64,000 nucleotides of DNA from the NCBI RefSeq assembly GCF_036226405.1, contig NZ_CP108464.1, positions 1,984,001-2,048,000 of the forward strand, written 5' to 3'. Shown here in pieces: positions 16,889 through 25,664 of the stretch (position 1 is the stretch's first letter; each line of letters starts with the position of its first letter). The translations under genes and the position numbers were made by a program. The stretch is from Streptomyces sp. NBC_01260 (GTDB lineage: Bacteria > Actinomycetota > Actinomycetes > Streptomycetales > Streptomycetaceae). The notes under the pieces were generated by a model. The model saw only the letters and a list, made by a program, of their open reading frames with translations. It was not told where the DNA came from and did not search any database.

Positions 16889-17974
16889 TCAGCCGGAGCC
16901 GACGAAAATCACCATCAGCAGCCAGACCACCGGCGCGGTCGGCAGCAGGGAGTCCAGCCGGTCCATGATGCCGCCGTGCCCGGGGAGCAGCGTGCCCATG
17001 TCCTTGATCCCGAGGTCCCGCTTGATCATGGACTCGCCCAGGTCACCGAGGGTGGCGCTGGCGGCGACCGCGAAGCCGAGCAGGAGGCCCTGCCACCAGG
17101 AGCCGCCGTCGATCAGGAACTGCATGCACAGCGCACCGGCCACCATCGCGAAGGCCACGGCTCCGAAGAGGCCCTCGCGGGTTTTCCCGGGGCTGATCCG
17201 CGGTGCGAGCTTGTGCTTGCCGAACCGCCAGCCGACCGCGTACGCGCCGGTGTCGCTGACCACGGTCAGCAGCAGGAAGGTCAGCACCCGCTGCGGCCCG
17301 TCGGCCGCGGTCAGGAGCATGGCGACGAAGGTGGCCAGGAACGGTACGTAGAACGCGGCGAAGACGCCGGCCGTGACGTCCTTGAGGTAGCCCTCCGGCG
17401 GTTCGGTCATCCGCCAGACGAGCACCGCGAGAGCGGTCAGCGCCATGGCGGCCCAGGCGCCTTCGGCACCTCGCGCGTAACCGGCCACGACCATGGCGGC
17501 GCCACCGACCGCGAGGGGCACGAGCGGCGCCTTGATGCCCTTGCGCTCCTCCAGCCGGGAGGTGAGCTCCCAGAGGCCTACGACGACGGCGACCACGATC
17601 ACACCGACGAAGACGGCCTTGACGATGAAGAGCGAGGCGACGACGACGGCACCCAGCCCCACGCCGACCCCTATGGCGGCTCCCAGATCACGGCCCGCAC
17701 GTTTCTTCTGCGGGGGTGGCGGCGCGGTGGACATGGGCTCCTGCGGCTTCTCGTCGCGGAACAAGGGGCCGCCGCTCAGGCGTGCGGCCCCCTGGTCCCG
17801 GTCATCACGATCGTCAGCGTCTCTACCTGCGTCGGGAACGTCCGGCACGATGGGCATGGGCCGAGTCTGCTGGGCATTATGCACATCGTATGCAGGACCC
17901 GCCGGAGCGGCCCGCATCTCGGGAGCGGCCCGATGAGCGGCGCCCTGCGGGGCACCCCAGGAAGAGTCGTTCAT
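16889..17974 (-). CDS. cdsA: Phosphatidate cytidylyltransferase
   Basis: A membrane enzyme that makes CDP-diacylglycerol from phosphatidic acid and CTP, the branch point of phospholipid synthesis. The CDS signature is intact near the C-terminus (SMIKRDLGIKDMGTLLPGHG then GIMDRLD). About eight membrane helices follow a hydrophilic N-terminal extension of roughly 90 residues, which is long for the family but usual in Streptomyces. The ATG at 17974 overlaps the frr stop by one base, so it is translationally coupled to frr. Confidence 0.93.
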   Translation of the reverse strand: MNDSSWGAPQGAAHRAAPEMRAAPAGPAYDVHNAQQTRPMPIVPDVPDAGRDADDRDDRDQGAARLSGGPLFRDEKPQEPMSTAPPPPQKKRAGRDLGAAIGVGVGLGAVVVASLFIVKAVFVGVIVVAVVVGLWELTSRLEERKGIKAPLVPLAVGGAAMVVAGYARGAEGAWAAMALTALAVLVWRMTEPPEGYLKDVTAGVFAAFYVPFLATFVAMLLTAADGPQRVLTFLLLTVVSDTGAYAVGWRFGKHKLAPRISPGKTREGLFGAVAFAMVAGALCMQFLIDGGSWWQGLLLGFAVAASATLGDLGESMIKRDLGIKDMGTLLPGHGGIMDRLDSLLPTAPVVWLLMVIFVGSG

Positions 17975-18531
17975 CAGACTTCGAGCAGCTCGGCTTCCTT
18001 GTGCTTCAGCAGCTCGTCCACCTGCGCGACGTACTTCGCGGTGGTGTCGTCGAGCTCCTTCTCGGCGCGACGTACCTCGTCCTCGCCGGACTCCTTGTCC
18101 TTGACCAGCTTGTCGAGGGTCTCCTTGGCCTTGCGACGGACCGCACGGATGGAGATCTTGGAGTCCTCGGCCTTGGTCTTCGCGACCTTGATGTAGTCGC
18201 GACGGCGCTCTTCGGTGAGGTCGGGGAAGTTGACCCGGATGATATTGCCGTCGTTGCTCGGGTTGACGCCGAGGTCGGAGTCGCGGATGGCCTGCTCGAT
18301 GTTGCGCAGCGCGGTCTTGTCGAACGGCGTCACGACGGCCATACGGGGCTCGGGCACCGAGAACGAGGCCAGCTGGTTGATCGGGGTCAGCGCGCCGTAG
18401 TAGTCGGCGACGATCTTGTTGAACATCGCCGGGTGCGCACGGCCGGTGCGGATCGCGGCGAAGTCCTCTTTCGCGACCACGACGGCCTTCTCCATCTTCT
18501 CCTCGGCCTCGAGGAGGGTTTCTTCGATCAC
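17974..18531 (-). CDS. frr: Ribosome recycling factor
   Basis: A 185-residue factor that, with EF-G, splits post-termination ribosomes. The conserved core is present ([30 protein letters not shown] and [19 protein letters not shown]). Two GTG codons are adjacent (18534 and 18531); the second gives the usual [13 protein letters not shown] start. It lies between pyrH and cdsA in the conserved translation/lipid block. Confidence 0.95.
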   Translation of the reverse strand: MIEETLLEAEEKMEKAVVVAKEDFAAIRTGRAHPAMFNKIVADYYGALTPINQLASFSVPEPRMAVVTPFDKTALRNIEQAIRDSDLGVNPSNDGNIIRVNFPDLTEERRRDYIKVAKTKAEDSKISIRAVRRKAKETLDKLVKDKESGEDEVRRAEKELDDTTAKYVAQVDELLKHKEAELLEV

Positions 18532-18698
18532 CACGTGCTCCTGCGTGTCTTGAGTGGGCCCGGCGTGCTCGGGCCCGGCGGGTCCTGCGTCGCGTCCTCA
18601 CCTGCACGGTGTCCGACCGGCAGGCCGTTGTCCATCCTTCGGGCCCCTACCGCGGGCCCCGGGAACCCACCGGGTCCCCCCGGTTCGGTCCCCCGGTT

Positions 18699-19475
18699 TC
18701 AGGCCCGGGTGCCCTGGTCGCTCACGAGCGAACCGATCTTCTCACCCTTGACGGCGCGGGCGATATTGCCCGCCGTCGTCAGCTCGAAGACGAGGATCGG
18801 CAGCTGGTTGTCACGGCAGAGCGTGATGGCGGTGGCGTCGGCGACCTTGAGATCGCGGGCGAGCACCTCGCTGTACTCCAGCGCGTCGAACTTCACCGCT
18901 CCGGGGTTGGTCTTCGGGTCGGAGTCGTAGACCCCGTCCACACCGTTCTTGCCCATCAGCAGAGCCTCGGCGTCGATCTCCAGGGCGCGCTGGGCGGCGG
19001 TGGTGTCGGTGGAGAAGTACGGCATACCCATGCCTGCGCCGAAGATGACGACGCGGCCCTTCTCCAGGTGCCGTACGGCGCGCAGCGGGATGTACGGCTC
19101 CGCGACCTGGCCCATGGTGATGGCGGTCTGGACGCGGGAGTCGATGCCCTCCTTCTCCAGGAAGTCCTGGAGCGCGAGGCAGTTCATGACAGTGCCGAGC
19201 ATGCCCATGTAATCGGACCGGGCCCGGTCCATACCGCGCTGCTGGAGCTCGGCGCCGCGGAAGAAGTTGCCGCCGCCGATGACGATCGCGATTTCCGCGC
19301 CGTCCCGGACGACCGCAGCGATCTCGCGTGCGATGGCGTGCACGACGTCGGGGTCGACACCGAGACCCCCGCCACCGGCGAACGCCTCTCCGGACAGCTT
19401 CAGCATGAAGCGTCCGGCCACCTTGCCGTCGTCGCGCCTGTGGTCACCTGTTGCGGCGTCCGCGCCCTTGTTCAT
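18699..19475 (-). CDS. pyrH: Uridylate (UMP) kinase
   Basis: A 258-residue amino-acid-kinase-family enzyme converting UMP to UDP. The motifs [24 protein letters not shown] and [15 protein letters not shown] match bacterial PyrH. The ATG at 19475 follows GGAGA; the frame upstream is non-coding in appearance. It is separated from tsf by a terminator, so it probably has its own promoter. Confidence 0.95.
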   Translation of the reverse strand: MNKGADAATGDHRRDDGKVAGRFMLKLSGEAFAGGGGLGVDPDVVHAIAREIAAVVRDGAEIAIVIGGGNFFRGAELQQRGMDRARSDYMGMLGTVMNCLALQDFLEKEGIDSRVQTAITMGQVAEPYIPLRAVRHLEKGRVVIFGAGMGMPYFSTDTTAAQRALEIDAEALLMGKNGVDGVYDSDPKTNPGAVKFDALEYSEVLARDLKVADATAITLCRDNQLPILVFELTTAGNIARAVKGEKIGSLVSDQGTRA

Positions 19476-19504
19476 GGAGATTCTCCTCGTGCACATACGA
19501 AGAA

Positions 19505-19546
19505 GGCCATTGCCGGTGGGTCCGATGTCCCTCAGCGGCAATGGCC
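19505..19546 (-). terminator. Terminator after tsf
   Basis: An 11-bp stem GGCCATTGCCG with its exact complement lies in the tsf-pyrH gap. Confidence 0.8.
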
Positions 19547-19633
19547 TCCTCGTCAGATCTGCGGTCGTACGGCGGTGTGCGGCCGTCGACTGCACCAGAC
19601 CCTATCGGGGTCCACCGTTTTTCGCGGACGGAC

Positions 19634-20488
19634 TCAGATGCCGACCTTGATGCGCGAGAAGCGCTTCAGGGTGACACCGGCCTCGTCCAGAACCTTCTGG
19701 ACGGACTTCTTGTTGTCCTTGGCGAACGCCTGCTCCAGGACGACGACCTCCTTGAAGAAGCCGTTGACGCGACCCTCGACGATCTTCGGGAGGGCGGCCT
19801 CGGGCTTGCCCTCCTCGCGAGAGGTGGCCTCGGCGACACGGCGCTCGTTCTCGACCGTCTCGGCCGGGACCTCGTCGCGGTTGAGGTACTTCGGGGCGAA
19901 GGCGGCGATGTGCTGCGCGACGTCCTTGGCGACCGTGGCCGCGACCTCGTCCGTGGCGGATCCCTTGTCGAGCTCGACCAAGACGCCGACCTGCGGCGGG
20001 AGGTCGGGCATCGTGCGGTGCATGTACGCAGCCACGTAACCGCCGCTGAACTGCGCGAAGCGGTCCAGGACGATCTTCTCGCCGAGGTTGGCGTTGGCCT
20101 CGTCGACGTACGCCTGAACCGTCTTGCCGGCCTCGATCTCAGAGGCGAGCAGCGTGGCCAGGTCGGCCGGGGAGGTGGCGGCGACGTGCGCGGCCAGCGC
20201 GTTGGCGACGGCCTGGAACTTCTCGCCCTTGGCGACGAAGTCCGTCTCGCACTTCAGCTCGAGCAGGACGCCGGAGGTCTTGTCCTCGGAGATGAGGGAG
20301 ATGACGGCGCCGTTCTCGGCAGAACGGCCCTCGCGCTTGGCGACGCCCTTCTGACCCTTGATACGAAGGGCCTCGACGGCACCATCGACGCTGCCATCGG
20401 CCTCGTCGAGGGCCTTCTTGCAGTCCATCATGCCGGCGCCGGTGAGCTCACGGAGCTTCTTGACGTCAGCGGCGGTGTAGTTCGCCAT
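19634..20488 (-). CDS. tsf: Translation elongation factor Ts
   Basis: The guanine-nucleotide exchange factor for EF-Tu. The N-terminal UBA-like domain (YTAADVKKLRELTGAGMMDC then KKAL) and the core element RMNRDEV-like KYLNRDEVPAE are present at normal length (284 residues). It lies 99 bp downstream of rpsB, the universal rpsB-tsf arrangement, though a hairpin in the gap may reduce readthrough. Confidence 0.96.
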   Translation of the reverse strand: MANYTAADVKKLRELTGAGMMDCKKALDEADGSVDGAVEALRIKGQKGVAKREGRSAENGAVISLISEDKTSGVLLELKCETDFVAKGEKFQAVANALAAHVAATSPADLATLLASEIEAGKTVQAYVDEANANLGEKIVLDRFAQFSGGYVAAYMHRTMPDLPPQVGVLVELDKGSATDEVAATVAKDVAQHIAAFAPKYLNRDEVPAETVENERRVAEATSREEGKPEAALPKIVEGRVNGFFKEVVVLEQAFAKDNKKSVQKVLDEAGVTLKRFSRIKVGI

Positions 20489-20531
20489 GAGTCTGTATTT
20501 CTCTCTCGAAGTCTGAAAGATCTACGGGTGA

Positions 20532-20569
20532 ACGGCGGGGGCGGTGCCTGTGGCACCGGCCCCCGCCGT
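20532..20569 (-). terminator. Hairpin between rpsB and tsf
   Basis: ACGGCGGGGGCGGTGCC pairs with 20552-20569 across a three-base loop with one bulge. It probably attenuates transcription from rpsB into tsf. Confidence 0.75.
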
Positions 20570-20587
20570 CGTCAGCCGTGACGGGTG

Positions 20588-21526
20588 TCAGGCCTGCTCG
20601 CCGTCCGTGGCCGGAGCCTCGGCGGCGGGGGCCTCGACGGCCGGCGTCTCGGTGGCGGGAGCCTCGGCGGCGGCCTCGGCCGGCGTCTCGGCGGCGTCCG
20701 CGACCTTCTCGGTCTCGGCGGAGGTCTGGACCTCGGCGTCGGCCTTCTTGTCGCCCTCGAGCAGGTCACGCTCCCACTCGGCGAGGGGCTCGCCGGCGGC
20801 CTTCTCGCCCGGCTTCGAGTCGCCGGTCGCAGCGCCGGAGCGGGCGATGAGGCCCTCGGCGACGGCGTCGGCGATCACGCGGGTGAGCAGGGTGACGGAG
20901 CGGATCGCGTCGTCGTTGCCCGGAATCTTGTAGTCGACCTCGTCGGGGTCGCAGTTGGTGTCCAGGATCGCGACGACCGGGATGTGGAGCTTGCGCGCCT
21001 CACCGACGGCGATGTGCTCCTTCTTGGTGTCGACGATCCAGACGGCGCTCGGCACCTTCTGCATCTCGCGGATACCACCGAGGGTCTTCTCCAGCTTGGC
21101 CTTCTCGCGGGAGAGAACCAGGAGCTCCTTCTTGGTGAGGCCGGAGGCGGCCACGTCCTCGAAGTCGATGAGCTCAAGCTCCTTCAGACGCTGAAGGCGC
21201 TTGTAGACGGTGGAGAAGTTGGTGAGCATGCCGCCGAGCCAACGCTGGTTGACGTACGGCATGCCGACGCGCGTCGCCTGCTCGGCGATGGCCTCCTGGG
21301 CCTGCTTCTTCGTACCCACGAACATGATGGAGCCGCCGTGGGCGACGGTCTCCTTGACGAACTCGTAGGCGCGGTCGATGTACGACAGCGACTGGAGCAG
21401 GTCGATGATGTAGATGCCGTTGCGCTCGGTGAAGATGAAGCGCTTCATCTTCGGGTTCCAGCGACGGGTCTGGTGACCGAAGTGGACGCCGCTTTCCAGC
21501 AGCTCCCGCATCGTGACGACGGCCAT
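20588..21526 (-). CDS. rpsB: 30S ribosomal protein S2
   Basis: The first 245 residues are canonical S2 ([33 protein letters not shown] and [13 protein letters not shown]). The last 65 or so are an Ala/Glu/Pro-rich acidic tail, common in Streptomyces and likely disordered. Total length is 312 residues. It is the first gene of the rpsB-tsf unit. Confidence 0.96.
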   Translation of the reverse strand: MAVVTMRELLESGVHFGHQTRRWNPKMKRFIFTERNGIYIIDLLQSLSYIDRAYEFVKETVAHGGSIMFVGTKKQAQEAIAEQATRVGMPYVNQRWLGGMLTNFSTVYKRLQRLKELELIDFEDVAASGLTKKELLVLSREKAKLEKTLGGIREMQKVPSAVWIVDTKKEHIAVGEARKLHIPVVAILDTNCDPDEVDYKIPGNDDAIRSVTLLTRVIADAVAEGLIARSGAATGDSKPGEKAAGEPLAEWERDLLEGDKKADAEVQTSAETEKVADAAETPAEAAAEAPATETPAVEAPAAEAPATDGEQA

Positions 21527-21690
21527 GGCCGTACTCCTTGAGGTGCTCGGTTATCGCGACCGCAGGTTTGCTGTCGCGCCTGACGCCCCGACGCGCCGTG
21601 CCACAAGGGACCGAGGGGCGCGGCCACCTCCGTTGAGAAGGAGATGGCGGGGCGTGCGAAGTCGACCCGGTGACCCGGATCGCCACAAGA

Positions 21691-21696
21691 AGTGTA
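21691..21696 (-). promoter_or_regulatory. Candidate -10 element for rpsB
   Basis: On the minus strand TACACT lies about 165 bases upstream of the rpsB start and resembles a vegetative -10 box. No good TTGACA is seen at 17-18 bases, so this is tentative. The rest of the 276-bp region between rpsB and the peptidase gene holds no recognisable gene. Confidence 0.3.
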
Positions 21697-21802
21697 CGGG
21701 ACCCGTCGAGTGCCGGGTGACGGCACTGTCCACAACCGGCCGGTACTCCACAGATCCGGGCCGTGATCCCCGCGAACCGGTCTGCCGGGGGACGGTTGTG
21801 CC

Positions 21803-22996
21803 ATGCGAAACACATCTGCCCGGGACGGATCCCGGCTCCGGGCCATGATCCGCGGCGCACCGGGCGGCGGGCCGCGGCGCCTGGTGCGGGCGGCCCCGGC
21901 GGCAGCCGCCGCTGCGCTTCTCGCGATGGGGTGCTGCGGGGCGGCCGCCCCGGCCCCGGCAGAGCCGCCGCCCGCACCCGTGACGGCGCCGGTCCCGGTG
22001 GATCCGCCGGACCGCGAAGGGGTCTGGCCGCTGGCGGGGCGGCCCGTGGTCGTACGGGGGTGGGAGCCGCCCGCCACGGAGTACGGGCGGGGGCACCGCG
22101 GGGTGGACCTCGCCGCCGGACCGGGGACGGCGGTGCTCGCGGCCGCTTCCGGCCGGGTCTCGTTCGCGGGCGGCGTCGCGGGACGAGGGGTGCTGGCGAT
22201 CGAGCTCGCGGGTACGGGCGATCCACCGCTGCGGACCACGTACGAGCCGGTGCGCCCACTGGTCGCCAAGGGCGACGAGGTCACTGCGGGGCAGGTGGTG
22301 GCGGTCATGGCCACGGGGCCGTTCCACTGCGCGTCCGGCTGTCTGCACTGGGGGCTGCGGCGCGCGGCGGCGTATCTGGACCCGCTGTCGCTGCTGCCGC
22401 CCTCGCTGCTGCGGCGCGGACCGTCCCGGCTGCTGCCGGTGAGCGGCGTGCCCGAACCGGCACCGGCACCGGGCGGGGATCCGTCGCTGCGGCCGGACAG
22501 CGGACCGGCCGCCCCCGCGCTGCTGACGGGCGCCGCCGTGACGCGCCGGCGTCAGCCCTGCCCGCCGGCGGCGCCCCGGACGCCGCACAGGATCATGGCG
22601 ACGGCGGTGTCCGCGATCACGTCCGGCTGCTCCGCCACGCTGAGTTCGATACGTCGCACCGCCGCGTCCACGGAGCCCTGCAGCAGCATGGCCGCCAGCC
22701 GGGGCTGCTCGTGGCCGAGGTCGCCGAGCGCCTCCACGATCATGGCGATCAGCCCGCCGTGGGCGGCGCGGATCTTCTCCCGGGCGCCCGCGTCCAGCTC
22801 GCTCGCGGAGATCGCGACGACGGCTCGGTGGCGCCGGTCCCCCACGAGATCGAGCTGCCGTCGTACGTACGCCTCGATCTTCTCCTCCGGCGTCTGCGCC
22901 CGCTCCATCGCGTTCTCCACCTCGGCCGCCCAGACGGGGAAGTCGACGGCGCAGAGCTCTTCCACGACGGCTGCGCGGGACCGGAAGTACTCGTAG
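21803..22996 (+). CDS. M23-family peptidase-like protein with unusually long 3' extension
   Basis: Residues 1-45 include a positively charged stretch and hydrophobic export signal. Residues 60-200 form an M23 (LytM) fold with the metal motif HRGVD, followed by SGRVSFAGGVAG and a C-terminal LHWGL. In LHWGL the usual first His of HxH is Leu or Cys, a form I recall in Streptomyces homologues. Such proteins normally end about residue 240. Here the frame runs on to residue 397, with residues 250-397 read antisense to the TetR gene. The tail is probably meaningless and the true product may come from a gene whose original stop was lost. Confidence 0.6.
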   Translation: MRNTSARDGSRLRAMIRGAPGGGPRRLVRAAPAAAAAALLAMGCCGAAAPAPAEPPPAPVTAPVPVDPPDREGVWPLAGRPVVVRGWEPPATEYGRGHRGVDLAAGPGTAVLAAASGRVSFAGGVAGRGVLAIELAGTGDPPLRTTYEPVRPLVAKGDEVTAGQVVAVMATGPFHCASGCLHWGLRRAAAYLDPLSLLPPSLLRRGPSRLLPVSGVPEPAPAPGGDPSLRPDSGPAAPALLTGAAVTRRRQPCPPAAPRTPHRIMATAVSAITSGCSATLSSIRRTAASTEPCSSMAASRGCSWPRSPSASTIMAISPPWAARIFSRAPASSSLAEIATTARWRRSPTRSSCRRTYASIFSSGVCARSIAFSTSAAQTGKSTAQSSSTTAARDRKYS

Positions 22997-23151
22997 ACGG
23001 AGGACCGGGCGAGGCCCGTGCGCTCGGCGAGGGCGGGGAAGGTCAATGCCTCCGTGCCTCCCTCGGACAGCAGGGAACGCGCTGCGTCCAGGAGGGCGCC
23101 GCGCTGCATGGTCCGGTGCTCGGCCACAGAGGCCGCTCGAATCCTGGGCAC
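22552..23151 (-). CDS. TetR/AcrR family transcriptional regulator
   Basis: A 199-residue regulator with an N-terminal helix-turn-helix (about residues 15-60, TFPALAERTGLARSSVYEYF) and an all-helical C-terminal ligand domain. It starts with GTG at 23151. It lies 105 bp from whiG on the same strand and overlaps, tail to tail, the extended peptidase frame. Its ligand and targets are unknown. Confidence 0.88.
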   Translation of the reverse strand: MPRIRAASVAEHRTMQRGALLDAARSLLSEGGTEALTFPALAERTGLARSSVYEYFRSRAAVVEELCAVDFPVWAAEVENAMERAQTPEEKIEAYVRRQLDLVGDRRHRAVVAISASELDAGAREKIRAAHGGLIAMIVEALGDLGHEQPRLAAMLLQGSVDAAVRRIELSVAEQPDVIADTAVAMILCGVRGAAGGQG

Positions 23152-23256
23152 GCGTCCACTCTACGGCGACCGGTGCCCGGGAGGGGGCGGGCGGCCCCGA
23201 TCAGTGCCGGAGCAGACCCGGCAGGGCGTCCCCTGAGGTGTTCTCCAGTGCTGCTC

Positions 23257-24093
23257 TCAGCGCCCGGCGTCGGCCAGTTTCGCGCGCAGCTGCAGCACTG
23301 ACTTGGTATGGATCTGACTGACTCTGCTCTCGGTGACCCCGAGGACGTTACCGATCTCGGCGAGGGTGAGGCCCTCGTAGTAGTAGAGCGTGACGACCGT
23401 CTTCTCGCGGTCCGGGAGAGTGTTGATCGCCCGGGCGAGCAGCCTCCTGAGCTCACGGCCCTCGGCCACTTCCACCGGGTTGTCGGCGGCGGTGTCCTCC
23501 AGCGTGTCCATCAGGCTCAGCCGGTCGCCGCCCTCGCCGCCCACATGGAGCAGCTCCTCCAGCGCGACCACATTGGCCAGCGACAACTGGCTGAAAACCG
23601 CGTGCAGTTCCTCCAGCGCGATCTCCATCTCCGCGGCGACCTCCGCCTCCGAGGGGGTACGCCGCAGCCGCGCCTCCAGCGTCGCGTAGGCGCGTTCGAC
23701 CGCCCGCGCCTTCTGGCGCACGGAGCGGGGGATCCAGTCCAGCGCCCGGAGTTCGTCGATCATCGCGCCCCGGATGCGGGTGATCGCGTACGTCTCGAAC
23801 TTGATCGCACGCTCGATGTCGAACTTCTCGATCGCGTCGATCAGCCCGAAGACCCCCGAGGAGACGAAGTCCGCCTGCTCGACGTTGGACGGCAGGCCCA
23901 CGCTCACCCGGCCGGCGACGTACTTCACCAGGGGCGAGTAGTGCAGGATCAGCTGCTCCCGCAGCCGCTCGTCGCCCGTGGTCTTGTACGAACGCCACAA
24001 CTCGTCGAGCGAGGAGGGGGCGGGAGGGCGCACAGTGCCACGCGCAGCCGGTGGTACTGCCGCGCGGTCAGACCCGGAGGTGTGCTGGGGCAT
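23257..24093 (-). CDS. whiG: RNA polymerase sigma factor WhiG
   Basis: The sporulation sigma factor of aerial hyphae (FliA-type). The 278-residue sequence shows region 2 ([34 protein letters not shown]), region 3 and region 4 ([20 protein letters not shown] then [17 protein letters not shown]). It begins [12 protein letters not shown] as in S. coelicolor WhiG, so I chose the ATG at 24093 and not upstream frames. In Streptomyces it directs whiH and whiI and is held by the anti-sigma RsiG with c-di-GMP. Confidence 0.95.
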   Translation of the reverse strand: MPQHTSGSDRAAVPPAARGTVRPPAPSSLDELWRSYKTTGDERLREQLILHYSPLVKYVAGRVSVGLPSNVEQADFVSSGVFGLIDAIEKFDIERAIKFETYAITRIRGAMIDELRALDWIPRSVRQKARAVERAYATLEARLRRTPSEAEVAAEMEIALEELHAVFSQLSLANVVALEELLHVGGEGGDRLSLMDTLEDTAADNPVEVAEGRELRRLLARAINTLPDREKTVVTLYYYEGLTLAEIGNVLGVTESRVSQIHTKSVLQLRAKLADAGR

Positions 24094-24383
24094 GTGGTGC
24101 CTTGAGCCGTTCTGCTGTGAAGTGCTGGGAGATGTGCGTCTGGGGCGGGATCCTTGTGAGCGTAGCGTGACTGAAGTGTCGCGGTGCGCGCAGGATATGG
24201 GATCGCCGCTGTGCGCTACCGGGGGAACGGACGCGACACCGGTCGCGGCGCCGGACACGACCGCGTATGCGGACGAGGACATGACTGGCGTCCGGGACCG
24301 ACGCGTCGCGCGTCGGCCCCGGAGGCGTTGCCGAACGATCCGCCGAGGTCATCGGCATCACCTTTTCACCCGAATGCTCCAGG

Positions 24384-25664
24384 TCAAGTACCGCCTCGCC
24401 GCGCGTCGTCATTGCAAGTCGGCCGTCGCGTCAACTGCCATCCATCGCCATGACGTTCGACGAACCCCAGTGAGTGCAGTTCGTACAGTCTGGCGAGCGC
24501 CTCGTCGGCGCCCGTTCCCGCGGTTCGGGCCACCTCGCGTCCGTCGGCGGCGCCACGGGCCGGCAGCGCGTCGAGAACCCGGGTGCAGCCGGCGTCCAGA
24601 AGGTCTCGTGGAAGCACCGGACCGCGTCGGGGCGGGGCGAGTTCCCCCATGTCACCCACCAGTTCGACGACTTCCGCCGCATCCGTCACCAGTACGCCCT
24701 CTCCCCGCAGGAATTCATGGACGCCTGCCGACAGACCACTGGTGACGGGCCCCGGAACGCCCATGGTGAAGCGGCCGAGCCGCTGGGCGCAACGCGCCGT
24801 CACCAGTGAACCGCTGCGGTATTCGGCCTCGACCACGACGGTTCCTCTCGTCAACGCGGCGATCACCCTGTTCCGGAGGATGAACCGGCTGCGGGTGGGA
24901 TGTTCGCCCGGCGGCAGTTCACTGATGACGAGCCCCTGTTCGACCATGCGTCCGATCAGTTCGGCATGTCCGCGGGGGTACACGACGTCCACCCCGCAGG
25001 CCAGCACCGCCGCCGTCGCCCCACCGGCGGCGAGAGCGCCCCGGTGAGCGGCCCCGTCGACCCCGAACGCCGCACCCGAAACAACCACCCACCCCCGCTC
25101 CGCGAGGCCGGCGCCGAGCGTCGTCGCCATGTGCGCCCCGTACGGAGTGCAGGCGCGGGCGCCGACCACCGCGACCGAACGCAGTACCCAGAGCCGCAGA
25201 TCGGGCCTCCCCCGCACCCAGAGCCCGGTGGGCCGGGTGTCGCCCAGGTCGTCCAGCTGGCTCGGCCACTCGCGGTCACCCGGGCAGAGGAAGCGCCCGC
25301 CGGCCTCGGCCACTGCCGCCAGGTCCCGGCCGGGTTCGGCCGCCTCCGCCCGCAGCCGGTAGCCGGCCAGACGCTTCGCCGTCATGCCGCTCAGCTGCTC
25401 GGCCGATCCGTCCCGGGCCGTGATCCGCCGCAGCAGTTCCCCGGCGCCGCACTCCCGCAGCCAGCGCCCGCCCCGTTCGTCCCCCGGCTCCAGGACCCGG
25501 GTCAGCGCGGCCCGCGCCAGCCGCTCCCCGACGCTCACCCCACCGGGAGCCCGCACCGGCCGCTCCCGGTCCCCCGTCCCCGGCATCCGCGGCCGCCCCT
25601 CGGCCGGCGGGCCGTACCCCGCGCCCGCCACCCGGCCGCTCCCCCCGGCTCCCCGCCCCGTCAT
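24384..25664 (-). CDS. dprA: DNA-processing protein DprA (Smf)
   Basis: A 426-residue protein with the DprA Rossmann domain: VAVVGARACTPYG, GWVVVSGAAFGVDGAAHRGAL, then PPGEHPTRSRFILRNRVIAAL. A C-terminal winged-helix-like domain follows (about 350-415). In competent bacteria DprA loads RecA on incoming single strands; in Streptomyces the role is unclear. The ATG at 25664 overlaps the end of the comM-like gene by four bases (ATGA), so the two are coupled. The long Gly/Arg/Pro-rich N-terminus makes the start slightly uncertain. Confidence 0.9.
   Translation of the reverse strand: MTGRGAGGSGRVAGAGYGPPAEGRPRMPGTGDRERPVRAPGGVSVGERLARAALTRVLEPGDERGGRWLRECGAGELLRRITARDGSAEQLSGMTAKRLAGYRLRAEAAEPGRDLAAVAEAGGRFLCPGDREWPSQLDDLGDTRPTGLWVRGRPDLRLWVLRSVAVVGARACTPYGAHMATTLGAGLAERGWVVVSGAAFGVDGAAHRGALAAGGATAAVLACGVDVVYPRGHAELIGRMVEQGLVISELPPGEHPTRSRFILRNRVIAALTRGTVVVEAEYRSGSLVTARCAQRLGRFTMGVPGPVTSGLSAGVHEFLRGEGVLVTDAAEVVELVGDMGELAPPRRGPVLPRDLLDAGCTRVLDALPARGAADGREVARTAGTGADEALARLYELHSLGFVERHGDGWQLTRRPTCNDDARRGGT

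Noticed and set aside
21527..21802. RNA leader or riboswitch ahead of rpsB
   Set aside because: I could not match any known ribosomal-protein leader structure; only weak stems are visible.
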